Both the position numbers and the translations under genes were made by a program. This document shows positions 1-9,353 of a stretch of DNA of 64,000 nucleotides, piece after piece (position 1 is the stretch's first letter; every line of letters starts with the position of its first letter). This DNA is from Shewanella sairae. GTDB lineage: Bacteria; Pseudomonadota; Gammaproteobacteria; Enterobacterales; Shewanellaceae. Under the pieces are notes generated by a model. The model was not told the origin of the DNA and did not search any database. It worked only from the letters and a program-made list of their open reading frames with translations. Location: contig NZ_JAKILT010000003.1 of assembly GCF_023283535.1 (NCBI RefSeq), positions 1-64,000 on the forward strand, given 5' to 3'.

Positions 1-91
1 AAGGCATAGTGCGAATGGCTATCTCAGCCCAGAAGCATTCGAACTAAAGAGCATTGCTTAGTGCCGTGTCTAGTTTTAGTACTAGAGATCA
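1..91 (+). mobile_element. 3' end of an IS3-family insertion sequence
   Basis: The last codons of an OrfB-type transposase are followed by a terminal inverted repeat that ends in GATCA at 87-91. Read from the outside, the end starts TGATC and continues with a GGACACGG-like stretch (here AGACACGG), as in the IS3 group. Immediately after position 91 a type III methyltransferase reading frame resumes, so the element lies within that gene. The left end and the rest of the element are outside the window, and the 3-4 bp target duplication cannot be checked here. Confidence 0.7.
2..61 (+). CDS. IS3-family transposase OrfB, C-terminal tail (partial)
   Basis: Frame 2 from the window edge gives RHSANGYLSPEAFE and then a stop at 59-61. 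The H-S-x-x-G-Y-L-S-P-x-x-F-E pattern is the standard C-terminal signature of IS3-family DDE transposases (rve_3 domain). Only about 19 residues are visible, so nothing can be said about whether the enzyme is intact. Confidence 0.7.
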   Translation, partial: RHSANGYLSPEAFELKSIA

Positions 92-844
92 CTATTAAGT
101 GGCTCTGAAACTAAGTTTGATACTGAAAAAAATACCCAATTAATTGAGCGAATTGTGGGTTGGATATGCAATAAAGATGAAGATATAGCAATGGACTTTT
201 TTGCGGGCTCATCGACGACAGCCCATGCAGTTATGCTCCAAAATTTAAATGATGGACTACGAAGGCGCTTTGTTATGGTTCAATTGCCAGAGCCGTGTAA
301 TGAAAAATCACTGGCATTCAAAGCAGGATACCAAACAATCGCAGAACTAAGTAAAGACAGAATAAAAGCATCAGGAAATCAAGTTTCAAATGAATGTACA
401 GATCCACTTAAGCACATAGATATTGGTTTCAGGGTCTTAAAGATAGATAGTTCTAACATGGCCGAAGTTTACTATAAACCTGATGCTATCTCCCAAACAG
501 ATCTATTTGCTCAAGTCGATAATGTCAAAGAAGATCGCACCGAAGAAGACTTATTGTTCCAGGTGATGTTGGACTGGGGCGTCGATTTAAGTCTGCCGAT
601 TAAACGTGAAACCATTGACGGTAAAGCAGTATTTTATGTTGCTGACAACGCCTTAGTTGCCTGTTTCGACAAGAGTGCAGGTATCACTGAAGCCTTTGTA
701 AAAACACTTGTCAACGACTCTGGCAGAGAGGGGCCTATGCGCCTTGTTTTCCGTGATGCAGGCTTTGCTTCTGACAGTGCAAAGATTAATGTTGAACAAG
801 TGCTTAAGCAGCTTTCCCCACATACAGATGTGAAATCAATATAG
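92..844 (+). pseudogene. mod: Type III DNA methyltransferase Mod, 3' fragment cut by IS3
   Basis: This is the C-terminal part of the modification subunit of a type III restriction-modification system, an N6-adenine methyltransferase that also supplies DNA recognition. Open reading resumes at about 92 (LLSGSETKFDTEKN) directly after the IS end. The SAM-binding motif DFFAGSSTTAHAVM starts at about position 192. In this beta-class family the catalytic DPPY motif lies N-terminal to it, and would be on the far side of the insertion. The remaining ~250 codons therefore lack the catalytic motif and most of the target-recognition region. An in-frame ATG at 155 could start a short product, but this is unlikely to be an active enzyme. 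The stop is 9 bp before res, the usual mod-res operon spacing. Confidence 0.85.
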
Positions 845-853
845 GAGTGGGAA

Positions 854-3800
854 ATGAAGCTTAAGTTTAAACATCAAGCCTACCAAGCGGATTCTGTTCA
901 AGCAGTCGTTGATTGCTTTAAGGGACAGCTCCCTAATGATTCTGCTAGCCGCTATAAGATGGACCCCGGCCTTGCTAAACAAGATCATGCTGGTGCACGC
1001 CAGCAAAGTGCTGCATTCGATGAAAATGCCTTTAAAAATGCTGATATCCAGCTCTCAGCGGAACAACTGTTAACTAATCTTCATCAGGTGCAACGCCATC
1101 AAAATATTGAAACGAAGCCATCTCTTAATCAGTTTTGTGATCTTAAAGGCAAAGTACTGCCTAAAACCTACCAACCAGGAGCAGCGCTTAATTTAGATAT
1201 TGAGATGGAAACAGGTACAGGTAAAACCTACTGCTACGTAAAGTCTATCTTTGAGTTAAACAGGCAGTATGGCTGGAGCAAATTCATTATTGTAGTGCCA
1301 AGCATTGCGATTCGTGAAGGTGTGCATAAGTCACTTGAGATCACAGCTGAACACTTTTTAGAGGATTACGGTAAACGCGCACGCTTTTTTACCTATAACT
1401 CTAAACAACTGCACCAGCTAGAAAGCTTTTCATCTGACGGTGGCATTAATGTGATGATCATTAACGTGCAGGCATTTAATGCTCGTGGTAAAGATGCGCG
1501 TCGTATTTATGAAGAGCTAGATGACTTTCAAAGTCGTCGCCCTATCGATGTTATTAAGGCTAACCGCCCAGTAATGATTTTGGATGAACCACAAAAAATG
1601 GAGGGTAAAAAGACCCTTGAGTCTTTTGCTGAATTTAATCCACTGTTCATCATTCGTTATTCAGCCACACATAAAACTGATCACAACAAGGTATATCGTT
1701 TAGATGCCCTCGATGCTTATAACCAGAAGTTGGTTAAAAAAATTGGCGTCCGTGGTATTACAACTAAAGGTTTGTCAGGTACTAATGCCTACCTATACCT
1801 TGAAAATATTGAAATATCGCCAAGTAAGCCACCTATCGCTCGCCTCGAATTTGAGCTAAAACTTAAATCTGGAGCGATCAAGCGCATCATTCGTAAGATG
1901 AGCAAAGGGGATAACTTGTATGACCTTTCTGATGGCCTGGAGCAATATAAAGACAACTTTGTCATCTCTGACATCAATGCAAATACCGACACTATTAGCT
2001 TCTTAAATGGCACAGAGTTACATGTTGGTGAAGCCTGTGGTGATGTAAACGAAGCTGCTTTACGCAGAATGCAAATTCGTGAAGCGGTTAAGGCACACCT
2101 AGATAAAGAGATACGCTTATTTGGTAAGGGCATCAAAGTACTGAGTCTGTTTTTTATTGATGAAGTGGCCAAGTACAGAGATTACAGCGTTGAAGATGAA
2201 AAAGGTGAATATGCACGAGTATTTGAAGAGGAGTACAACAATTTAGTGCTGGAGTATATGCCGCTAGCAACTGAGCACGGTGATACACCCTATGCAAAGT
2301 ACCTCAAACGTGATGCAGCTACACAAGTTCATAAAGGTTACTTTTCGATTGATAAAAAATCAAAACGATTAATCGACCCAAAGTTTGCGGTACGTGGTGA
2401 TGATGCAGGTCTAGCCAATGATGAAAACGCTACCGCAGCCTATGACTTAATCTTAAAAGACAAAGAACGCTTATTAAGCTTTGAAGAACCAACACGGTTT
2501 ATCTTTTCCCACTCAGCTCTACGTGAAGGTTGGGATAACCCTAACGTATTTGTAATTTGTATGCTCAAGCATAGTGACAATACCATCTCAAGACGCCAAG
2601 AAGTTGGCCGTGGTTTACGTTTAGCCGTTGACCAAACAGGTGAGCGTATCGACCACCCATCGATTGTGCATGAGGTAAACCAGTTAACGGTTGTTGCAAG
2701 TGAGAGCTATAAAGATTTTGTTAGCGGCCTGCAACGAGATATTAGTGAGTCATTATCAGGCAGGCCAAAAGTTGCTGATGAGAAGTATTTCACTGGAAAG
2801 TTTTTTGCAACCACTGATGGCGATGTAGAGGTTACTGCTGACTTAGCTAAGCTGATCTACCGTTACTTGCTTAAAAACGATTATAGCGATGATAACGACC
2901 GCATTACTGATGAATACCATCAAGCAAAACGCGATGATCAATTAGCCAGCCTACCTGACGCTTTGCAGCCCTATGCTGAGCAGGTATTTCAGCTTATAGA
3001 CTCCGTTTACTCTAGTGCACAGCTACCAGAAATTAGTGATGACCGAAAAGCTAAGCTGAACTCGCTTAACCAAAACTTCGACAAAAAGGAGTTTCAGGAG
3101 TTATGGGCCAGAATTAATCACAAAGCGATTTATAACGTTGAGTTCGACTCACAAGAGCTGATAAAGAATGCGATTCCAGTCCTAGATGACAAACTAAGGG
3201 TAGAACGACTACAGTTTGATATTGTGCGCGGTGAACAGGTTGATAATGTAGATGCCGAACAGGTTAAGTCCGGTCAAAGTTTCAAAATTAAAGAGTCAGA
3301 AACGCCAGAATATACAGCTTCGATCAACTCTAGCGTTACTTATGATCTACTAGGTAAAGTTGCTGAAGATACAAAACTAAAACGACATACAATTGCGCAG
3401 ATTTTAGCTGGCATTGGTGCGCATGTGTTTGAGCAGTTTCAGCATAACCCAGAAGACTTTATTGCCAGAGCAGTAACGCTGATTAATGAGCAGAAAGCGG
3501 CTATGGTAATTGAGCACCTTGCATATGACACACTTGAAGATAAGTTTAATACCGATATCTTCACTGTGAATCAAAAACAAGACTTCTCAAATGCAGGTGA
3601 TCCGCTAGAGCGGCATATTTACGACTATGTGGTTACAGACTCAAAAACTGAACGAAAGTTTGTTCAAGAGTTAGATACTGCAAAAGATAAAATCAGCGTC
3701 TATGCCAAACTACCCAGTGGCTTCTTTATCCCAACTCCTGTAGGCAATTATAACCCAGACTGGGCAATTGCATTTGTAGAAGGTTCAGTAAAGCACGTCT

Positions 3801-3976
3801 ACTTTGTTGCAGAAACCAAGGGCTCGATGCAGTCAATGCAATTAAAAGGCACTGAATTGGCAAAAATCGACTGTGCTAAACGCTTCTTTGAAACTGTGAA
3901 CGAGAAGTTTGCCAAAGATAAAGTTAAGTATGATGTAGTTGTAAACTACGACGATTTAAAACGCTTGGTGATGTGA
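854..3976 (+). CDS. res: Type III restriction enzyme Res subunit (helicase-nuclease)
   Basis: Res translocates or slides on DNA using ATP and cuts when complexed with Mod. The 1040-residue length is normal for the family. Visible motifs are Walker A METGTGKT near residue 117, the DEPQ form of motif II near 243, helicase motif VI with [10 protein letters not shown] near 580, and a C-terminal PD-(D/E)xK nuclease signature (NPDW near 967, then AETKGS near 985). The ATG at 854 has GGAGTGGG just upstream and follows mod by 9 bp. The reading frame is intact, but the partner Mod is broken, so Res has no obvious way to be directed to sites; loss of Mod with retention of Res is tolerated because type III Res depends on Mod. 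A bidirectional terminator follows. Confidence 0.92.
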   Translation: MKLKFKHQAYQADSVQAVVDCFKGQLPNDSASRYKMDPGLAKQDHAGARQQSAAFDENAFKNADIQLSAEQLLTNLHQVQRHQNIETKPSLNQFCDLKGKVLPKTYQPGAALNLDIEMETGTGKTYCYVKSIFELNRQYGWSKFIIVVPSIAIREGVHKSLEITAEHFLEDYGKRARFFTYNSKQLHQLESFSSDGGINVMIINVQAFNARGKDARRIYEELDDFQSRRPIDVIKANRPVMILDEPQKMEGKKTLESFAEFNPLFIIRYSATHKTDHNKVYRLDALDAYNQKLVKKIGVRGITTKGLSGTNAYLYLENIEISPSKPPIARLEFELKLKSGAIKRIIRKMSKGDNLYDLSDGLEQYKDNFVISDINANTDTISFLNGTELHVGEACGDVNEAALRRMQIREAVKAHLDKEIRLFGKGIKVLSLFFIDEVAKYRDYSVEDEKGEYARVFEEEYNNLVLEYMPLATEHGDTPYAKYLKRDAATQVHKGYFSIDKKSKRLIDPKFAVRGDDAGLANDENATAAYDLILKDKERLLSFEEPTRFIFSHSALREGWDNPNVFVICMLKHSDNTISRRQEVGRGLRLAVDQTGERIDHPSIVHEVNQLTVVASESYKDFVSGLQRDISESLSGRPKVADEKYFTGKFFATTDGDVEVTADLAKLIYRYLLKNDYSDDNDRITDEYHQAKRDDQLASLPDALQPYAEQVFQLIDSVYSSAQLPEISDDRKAKLNSLNQNFDKKEFQELWARINHKAIYNVEFDSQELIKNAIPVLDDKLRVERLQFDIVRGEQVDNVDAEQVKSGQSFKIKESETPEYTASINSSVTYDLLGKVAEDTKLKRHTIAQILAGIGAHVFEQFQHNPEDFIARAVTLINEQKAAMVIEHLAYDTLEDKFNTDIFTVNQKQDFSNAGDPLERHIYDYVVTDSKTERKFVQELDTAKDKISVYAKLPSGFFIPTPVGNYNPDWAIAFVEGSVKHVYFVAETKGSMQSMQLKGTELAKIDCAKRFFETVNEKFAKDKVKYDVVVNYDDLKRLVM

Positions 3977-4013
3977 AAATAATAACGGTTTTTGACAAAC
4001 TCACGAGCAAAGA

Positions 4014-4041
4014 AAAAGGCTAAAGACACCTCTAGCCTTTT
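4014..4041. terminator. Bidirectional intrinsic terminator between res and xre
   Basis: AAAAGGCTA (4014-4022) pairs with TAGCCTTTT (4033-4041) across a 10-nt loop, with A and T runs on the two sides. It can end transcription of res on the plus strand and of the XRE gene on the minus strand. It overlaps the last codons of the XRE gene. Confidence 0.8.
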
Positions 4042-4340
4042 ATTTGCTTAACAAGTTGAGCCTTTTCATCTTCACTCATTTTTTCAAGCAAGCACAGCAA
4101 CTCTGCTGTGCTTTCTGACTCACAGAAAAAGTAAGCAACGGGCACACCTAATTCATCAGCCATCGCTTTTAGCGTTGCGTAATCAGGGGTGTGCTTGCCT
4201 TTCTCATAATGATTCATGCGTGCGCTCGCCGTTCCCGGTTCCATTCCTAACTGAATGCCCAGTTGTTTTTGGCTGATACCCATCGCTTTTCTTGCCTGCT
4301 TGAGCCTAAGAGGTAGCGGGCTATTTCGTTTGTCTGACAC
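4032..4340 (-). CDS. XRE-family helix-turn-helix regulator
   Basis: A 102-residue DNA-binding protein. Residues ~9-65 form a Cro/C1-type HTH (RLKQARKAMGISQKQLG followed by a recognition helix and YEKGKHTPDY). A short helical tail (LCLLEKMSEDEKAQLVKQIK) may support dimer formation. The chosen start is GTG at 4340, since no in-frame ATG lies nearby upstream. It stands beside a restriction-modification locus and converges on res. Such regulators often control restriction genes or mobile-element genes, but which promoter it controls is not shown. The perfect palindrome at 4403-4417, 63 bp upstream, is the best operator candidate and would suggest autoregulation. Confidence 0.85.
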   Translation of the reverse strand: MSDKRNSPLPLRLKQARKAMGISQKQLGIQLGMEPGTASARMNHYEKGKHTPDYATLKAMADELGVPVAYFFCESESTAELLCLLEKMSEDEKAQLVKQIKG

Positions 4341-4402
4341 GAGTTCATTTTTGTCTGATCCTAGATAACTTAGATTGTCTTAGTTTTTTCACTTAAGGTA
4401 TA

Positions 4403-4417
4403 CTAAGGAATCCTTAG
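4403..4417. promoter_or_regulatory. 15-bp palindrome, candidate XRE operator
   Basis: CTAAGGA-A-TCCTTAG is a perfect inverted repeat with 7-bp arms. It lies in the 208-bp gap between the XRE gene (minus strand) and the winged-helix gene (plus strand). Related half sites CTTAG occur at about 4368 and 4377. Operators of small Cro-like regulators have this size and symmetry. The link to this XRE protein is inference from position. Confidence 0.5.
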
Positions 4418-4548
4418 CTTTTTAGGTTGCATTGTCAAGTTTTAGCCAAATTAGATAAGAATTGAATCGATAAGAGGATGATGAAGTAGAGGAAAACAAT
4501 AAGAAAAACGTCACGGATTGGCTCGTTACATATTGAAATTATTAATAA

Positions 4549-5088
4549 TTGGTAAATACCGTGAACAAATCAAAAATCCGTATAAACAAAATACTTATTA
4601 GTATCTTAAAAAGTAAAACGCTGTCTCAATTTACCGCCATTGAGTTAAAAAAGTTGTTCATAGAACAAGCTCCTACCGCAAAAAATAAAGATGCCAACCA
4701 ACTAGTGCATAGAACACTCAGCAAATTATGCCAAATTGGCTTCCTAGAAAAGCGTACTGATGGCAAAAAGGTATTATTTTCTAAGACATTAACTTTTGAT
4801 GAGAGTCGCCTACACCCAAGTAAACCACGTCGTCAGACACAACAACCGAATGTGGTGAACCACGGTACAGCTCAATTACAAAAACTCAAAGCCACACTTA
4901 ATCAATATCAAATAGACCTGCTTGAACACATTGGTGAAGCAGAAGAATTTAAACGGTTATTTACTGAGTATCCTGAAACTAAAACAACCCTATATTCCCG
5001 CTATATGGAAGCACGTAACTTAAGCTCATCAATCGTTGGCAAAATTAAGGCTATAGAAGCCGGTATAAATGCGCTTGAGGAGTTATGA
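4549..5088 (+). CDS. Winged-helix/coiled-coil protein of unknown role
   Basis: A 179-residue protein I do not recognise. The N-terminal ~80 residues look like a winged helix (TAIELKKLF helix, then a basic recognition segment, then a wing-like GFLEKRTDGKKVLFSK). The C-terminal third is a predicted coiled coil (QLQKLKATLNQYQIDLLEHI and onward to KIKAIEAGINALEEL). The start is uncertain: TTG at 4549 or GTG at 4561, neither with a clear ribosome-binding site. Its TGA is 1 bp before the helicase ATG, and its last codons supply that gene's ribosome-binding site, so the two are translationally coupled. The pair sits against tnsC in the transposon. It could be a defence module, or an accessory of transposition. 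Confidence 0.6.
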   Translation: MVNTVNKSKIRINKILISILKSKTLSQFTAIELKKLFIEQAPTAKNKDANQLVHRTLSKLCQIGFLEKRTDGKKVLFSKTLTFDESRLHPSKPRRQTQQPNVVNHGTAQLQKLKATLNQYQIDLLEHIGEAEEFKRLFTEYPETKTTLYSRYMEARNLSSSIVGKIKAIEAGINALEEL

Positions 5089-5089
5089 C

Positions 5090-6490
5090 ATGAAGTTAAG
5101 GTTATGGCAGCAAGCTTGCGTAAATAAAGCGCTTAGCCTCTATCAGTCACAAAGCCACTTTATGTGCCTCGCGACTCCTGGAGCAGGTAAAACTGTTATG
5201 GCTGCCGAGCTATCAGCAAGACTCATCGAGATGGGAACTATTGATTTTGTTTTGTGCTTCTCACCATCATCTGAGGTCAATGAAAGCATCCGTTCTACAT
5301 TTTCTCGTCGATTAAATAAACGTTTTGACGGTTTAATAGGAGCAATTGGTAGTGTTTATACCTACCAATCGATGCCCTCTTTAACAGCTGAATTCTGGCA
5401 GCTTCTAAATAGTCATAACGTTTTGGTTATTATGGATGAGGTGCACCATTTAAAAGGAGTTGAGCTTAATGATGCTAATGCTTGGGGTGAAGAAGTTCTT
5501 CTCAATATACAAAATAAGGCCCGATATACATTAGCCCTTTCTGGCACCCCTTGGCGTTCAGACTCTGCACCTATTGTCCTATCACGGTTTACTGAGCCCG
5601 ATAATACAGTTCATTGTGATTTTATTTATGGTTTAAAGCAGGCTATTGCTGACGGCGTATGCAGGCAACCGCATATTACACTCATCGATAATGAAGAAAT
5701 TAAATTAGATATTAATGAAGAATCAGAGACATTTACCTCGATAGCAGCTCTTTTAGAAGGCTCTATATACAGCTACCGTTCATTATTAAATAATCAACAA
5801 ATCACGCACTATATGCTTAAAAAAGGCGTTAGTAAGCTAGAAGATGTTCGTAAAAGCACTCCCCTAGCTGGCGGACTTATTGTTGCTTCATCTATTAAGC
5901 ACGCTAAACAACTTTATCAAATGCTAGTGACCGACTGTAAGCAAACAGCCTGTATCGTCACCTCTAAGTTGAAACATCCTTCACAGGCGATTAAATCTTT
6001 TAGAGAGAGCGATATTCAATGGATTGTGAGTGTTGGTATGATCTCTGAGGGCACTGATATTCCGAGGCTACAGGTTTGCTGTCATATGAGCAGTATTAAA
6101 ACTGAAATGCATTATCGACAAGTATTAGGACGAATACTACGAGTCACTTCTGATGAAATTCAACAGGCTTGGCTATTCACTTTAGCTGAAACTAAGCTTA
6201 CTGAATTTGCTTATCGTATTGGTCAAGATCTTCCTGAAATGCCTGTGATTACTAGTCAAAAAGCACGGCTACCAATCAATTTAGTATTATCGAATAATTC
6301 AAGCTCAAACGAACTTAGTCACGATGAAACTAACAACCTGCAAATATCTAGTTTAACGCTATTAACCAAACCTAGCATACAGTCACACTTATCTGATATT
6401 GAACAAGAAAACCACTACAATTTAGCCTTGTTAGGCAGATACAAGGAACAAATAGTTAGGATGTTTGATACTCATTTACTAAGTAACTGA
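5090..6490 (+). CDS. DEAD/DEAH-type superfamily 2 helicase
   Basis: A 466-residue SF2 ATPase. Visible motifs are the Q-like LWQQACVNKAL at residue ~5, Walker A ATPGAGKT at ~27-35, DEVH (IMDEVHH) near 115, motif III-like LSGTPWR near 150, motif V-like SEGTDIP near 322, and motif VI YRQVLGRILR near 343. The C-terminal ~90 residues have no recognised domain. The ATG at 5090 is chosen because GAGGAG stands 7 bp upstream; the earlier ATG at 5069 lies inside the preceding gene. The last 19 bp overlap the 3' end of tnsC in convergent orientation. Substrate and role are unknown: phage-defence cargo and a transposition accessory are both possible. Confidence 0.8.
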   Translation: MKLRLWQQACVNKALSLYQSQSHFMCLATPGAGKTVMAAELSARLIEMGTIDFVLCFSPSSEVNESIRSTFSRRLNKRFDGLIGAIGSVYTYQSMPSLTAEFWQLLNSHNVLVIMDEVHHLKGVELNDANAWGEEVLLNIQNKARYTLALSGTPWRSDSAPIVLSRFTEPDNTVHCDFIYGLKQAIADGVCRQPHITLIDNEEIKLDINEESETFTSIAALLEGSIYSYRSLLNNQQITHYMLKKGVSKLEDVRKSTPLAGGLIVASSIKHAKQLYQMLVTDCKQTACIVTSKLKHPSQAIKSFRESDIQWIVSVGMISEGTDIPRLQVCCHMSSIKTEMHYRQVLGRILRVTSDEIQQAWLFTLAETKLTEFAYRIGQDLPEMPVITSQKARLPINLVLSNNSSSNELSHDETNNLQISSLTLLTKPSIQSHLSDIEQENHYNLALLGRYKEQIVRMFDTHLLSN

Positions 6491-7503
6491 GCTAAGGTCG
6501 CTGGTGCTGAAAACTCGCGCTTAATCAACATATCATCAGGGGTCATCGCATTGGGATTATAACGAGATGGCTTAATAACTTCTGAAATAAGGACCTTATC
6601 TAGTGGCTCAAGAAAAGGGTTTAAAAAAGCTGTAGTAGACCCACTAACCTGCCCCTCATAAAGTTTTTTATAAGTCTGAGCTAAATGCCGAATATCAAGA
6701 CTTCGGTCACCACTCACCATCACAAGTTTTAATGTTTCTATCAGTAGGTGACTTAATGCCCTATTTTCACCTCGGCAAGCTGCAAATAATGGTATTGCAA
6801 TATGCTTATCTTCAATCTTTGGAGGCTCATCAAATGGCATATGTTTGGCTAACCCCATTAAATATTGACGATAATATTTACTGTCTTTTTGAAGACTAAA
6901 ATATTCAAGGTTTCTTTTACGTATTAAGCGAGATGACCACTGTGGTTCTTCAGCGATCTGTTCAGTCCAAGGCATTCCCACCAAGATAATTGGAACTCTT
7001 GCTTCTTCGCTGATGAATTTCAATTCATTAGCTATCGTTTGACGCTCTTTAGGTGTTTTAAACTCTATTAACTCTTGAAATTCATTGAAAATAAGTAGCT
7101 CTACATTCGCTCGAATTAAATTTTTAACCAATTGAGTTTTCAAATCTATTCTATAATTCGGCCCTTTTCGTTGTTGGCTACCAAATGATTCCAAATCAGC
7201 TAACATCTGTCTCAGGGTCGCATCAAGACCTTTATGACTTGAGATCCGGGTGACTAATACTGGCATAGAAGTACGGCTATATGTTTGACTAGCTAACACT
7301 CGTTTTTTATAGTTGTTAATCAGATGGCTTTTACCTACTCCTGTATCTCCGGTCAACAACATGCACTGTTGGTCTGATTGAAAGTTTCGATTTAACCTTA
7401 ATTCATCGAAGTCACTAAAAATGATTTTGACTTGAGGATGCATGACAAAACAATCACTAAACCTGCGCAATTGCTCCATCTGATGAGCGGTTAAGATATT
7501 CAT
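6472..7503 (-). CDS. tnsC: TnsC/TniB-type AAA+ transposition regulator
   Basis: The 343-residue AAA+ ATPase of a Tn7-like element. It bridges the target selector and the TnsAB transposase and forms ATP-dependent filaments on target DNA. Walker A GDTGVGKS is at residues 52-59. The Walker B strand is ELLIFNEFQE near 135-144, with Asn where Asp is usual, followed by the expected Glu. Sensor-like ILVGMPW follows near 180 and an arginine-rich segment SSRLIRKR near 193. The ATG overlaps the tnsB stop by 4 bp, so translation is coupled. The length (343 versus ~555 in Tn7) matches the short TniB-like TnsC of CRISPR-associated and Tn5053-like relatives. Confidence 0.88.
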   Translation of the reverse strand: MNILTAHQMEQLRRFSDCFVMHPQVKIIFSDFDELRLNRNFQSDQQCMLLTGDTGVGKSHLINNYKKRVLASQTYSRTSMPVLVTRISSHKGLDATLRQMLADLESFGSQQRKGPNYRIDLKTQLVKNLIRANVELLIFNEFQELIEFKTPKERQTIANELKFISEEARVPIILVGMPWTEQIAEEPQWSSRLIRKRNLEYFSLQKDSKYYRQYLMGLAKHMPFDEPPKIEDKHIAIPLFAACRGENRALSHLLIETLKLVMVSGDRSLDIRHLAQTYKKLYEGQVSGSTTAFLNPFLEPLDKVLISEVIKPSRYNPNAMTPDDMLIKREFSAPATLAQLLSK

Positions 7504-9353
7504 TCAAACCCCTCTATATCATCATCCCAGTTATCGAGGATATCACTGATATTCGGCTCCGGTTTGTTGATTATTACTGAAAGGGTGTCACTTTTTTCAA
7601 GCCTAATAGTACCTTGACCTGTGTTACTGATATCCGCGAGTTGAACTTTCTTCTTTACTGCAGAGATTTTAGCTTTCGTTTTGGATTCATCAAAGAGTTC
7701 TTGCTCTTGCTGTACTCGAGCATGAACTGCCATTCTAGCTTTAGCTAAACCTAAGTTGTCTTTAGTCTCCCGTATAATTTCACGGTTAATCTTTTTAATC
7801 ACTTTATGCTCATGCAGACTCAAGCCATTGGCATATCCGGTGGTATCAGTACAAGGCACTTTGAGGTAGCCCTCTAACTCTTCTAGGTAAACATGGATAT
7901 TAGAAAGATCGTCAGGGTCTATCTTTATGAGTTTTTTTATTGTGTCTTTGGTTTGCGGGTAGTGCTTACGATAATCCGCTAATGCAGTTGAGTCATACAT
8001 CAACTCTTCAAATTTAAAGCCATTTCGAGTTAATGTTCTTTCATCAGTAATCCCCATCAGCACATTAAAACGTTTTTCTTCTTCCACTGTCATCTGCAAC
8101 GGTGGGTATATATCAAAACCATGCTGCCACTGCTTTATTGGAATACGTGTGTCACGAGAGTCTGAATCTTGGTGATAAATATCGACAACCCAACGATGAA
8201 ACTCTTCGACAAATACTGAGAAGCGCATAATGGCGTCTTTTTCAGGTTTGTAGTCCTCTTTCTCTAGAATATTTGAAAACGTTTTTCCTGGGATCTCGGT
8301 TAAAAAGTATTGGTTAATCATGCCAAAGAAACGCTCAACAAACGGCTTCAACCATGGCTTACGAACTGGGTTATATTGAATATTTATACCTGCTTCTTTA
8401 CAAGCATGGTCTAAACTCTTTGACCAAAATTCAGCTCCATTATCAACAACCAAGGTTTCAAATTTTCCATAACAAGGCCAATCATTCTGAAGCTCTATTC
8501 CAACATCGTTAAGAGTTTTAGGCTTTATCGCATGCACAATAGCTTTAGCCGCAGAAACATAAGAGGGAGCTTTGTAACTCAAATGGAAGCCTAAAACGCA
8601 ATTACTAAAAACATCAACGAGTAAAGTAAGGTAAGGCCTTCCCAAAGGGAGAAGTAGTTCATCATCGAGTAGGATTAAATCAAGTGGAGTATGATCTATT
8701 TCAACCCGTTCTAAAATTCGAGTTGGCGGTATATGAGAAGAACAATATGCAAACCACTGATCAGCTTTGAACTTACCATGCCTAGCGACAGCAATAGGAT
8801 AAGGTGGCAGTGACTTTATTCTCTGATTGAAAGCTGTATAGGAAATTATAGGGATCTTCCCATCAACAATTGATTCATTCTCAATGGTAATGGCATCTTT
8901 ATAGTACTGGTAAGCGGTCGTCACTTTAGGTCTTTTGGCATCTAAAAAGCGAGATAACGCTCGCTCAAAAAACACCTCATCACCTTCAACTCGCTTCTTT
9001 CGGTTGCCCATTTTATGGCGCTTAACAACCAAAGAGGCTAAATCTCCATTACTATCAATATAACTCTTACGCCAACGAACCACTGTACGCCAATTAGGTC
9101 GTTTTTCTGTATTGCCTTCAAACAGCTTATCAAGAATTGGGTCTAGCTTTTTTTGCGTCCAGCCTCCTGAGTTTTCCTGCTCAATAAAACTAATTAGTTT
9201 GTATTTATCGAGCGCTTTTTCTTTAAGGAAGTCAGGGAAAGTATCAAGATCTCGCTTAACTAACTCTGTATCATCTAACTTAACGTATTGAGCTGGGGTA
9301 TCTGGCTTTTTGGCAGATGTAGACTCTGTGAACTCATCTTCAAAGTCCATCAT
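7500..9353 (-). CDS. tnsB: TnsB/TniA-type DDE transposase
   Basis: A 617-residue transposase that binds the end repeats, breaks the 3' strand and joins it to target DNA. An N-terminal helix-turn-helix region (~residues 50-120) precedes an RNase H-fold integrase core with D220 (VEIDHTPLD), D304 (LVVDNGAEF) and E340 (PFVERFFG), a DD-35-E spacing. A Mu-type C-terminal domain follows, and the acidic tail (NWDDDIEGFE) resembles the TnsC-contact tail of this family. It starts 1 codon into the tnsA stop region (4-bp overlap) and ends overlapping tnsC, giving a compact tnsA-tnsB-tnsC operon. All three catalytic residues are present, so it may be active. Confidence 0.92.
   Translation of the reverse strand: MMDFEDEFTESTSAKKPDTPAQYVKLDDTELVKRDLDTFPDFLKEKALDKYKLISFIEQENSGGWTQKKLDPILDKLFEGNTEKRPNWRTVVRWRKSYIDSNGDLASLVVKRHKMGNRKKRVEGDEVFFERALSRFLDAKRPKVTTAYQYYKDAITIENESIVDGKIPIISYTAFNQRIKSLPPYPIAVARHGKFKADQWFAYCSSHIPPTRILERVEIDHTPLDLILLDDELLLPLGRPYLTLLVDVFSNCVLGFHLSYKAPSYVSAAKAIVHAIKPKTLNDVGIELQNDWPCYGKFETLVVDNGAEFWSKSLDHACKEAGINIQYNPVRKPWLKPFVERFFGMINQYFLTEIPGKTFSNILEKEDYKPEKDAIMRFSVFVEEFHRWVVDIYHQDSDSRDTRIPIKQWQHGFDIYPPLQMTVEEEKRFNVLMGITDERTLTRNGFKFEELMYDSTALADYRKHYPQTKDTIKKLIKIDPDDLSNIHVYLEELEGYLKVPCTDTTGYANGLSLHEHKVIKKINREIIRETKDNLGLAKARMAVHARVQQEQELFDESKTKAKISAVKKKVQLADISNTGQGTIRLEKSDTLSVIINKPEPNISDILDNWDDDIEGFE

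Noticed and set aside
1789-2172. 127-codon minus-strand frame inside res
   Set aside because: It is antisense to conserved helicase coding sequence, has no ribosome-binding site and no recognisable protein pattern.
5090-6490. Helicase as the TniQ/TnsD target selector
   Set aside because: Motifs are clearly those of an SF2 helicase; no TniQ zinc-finger pattern is visible.
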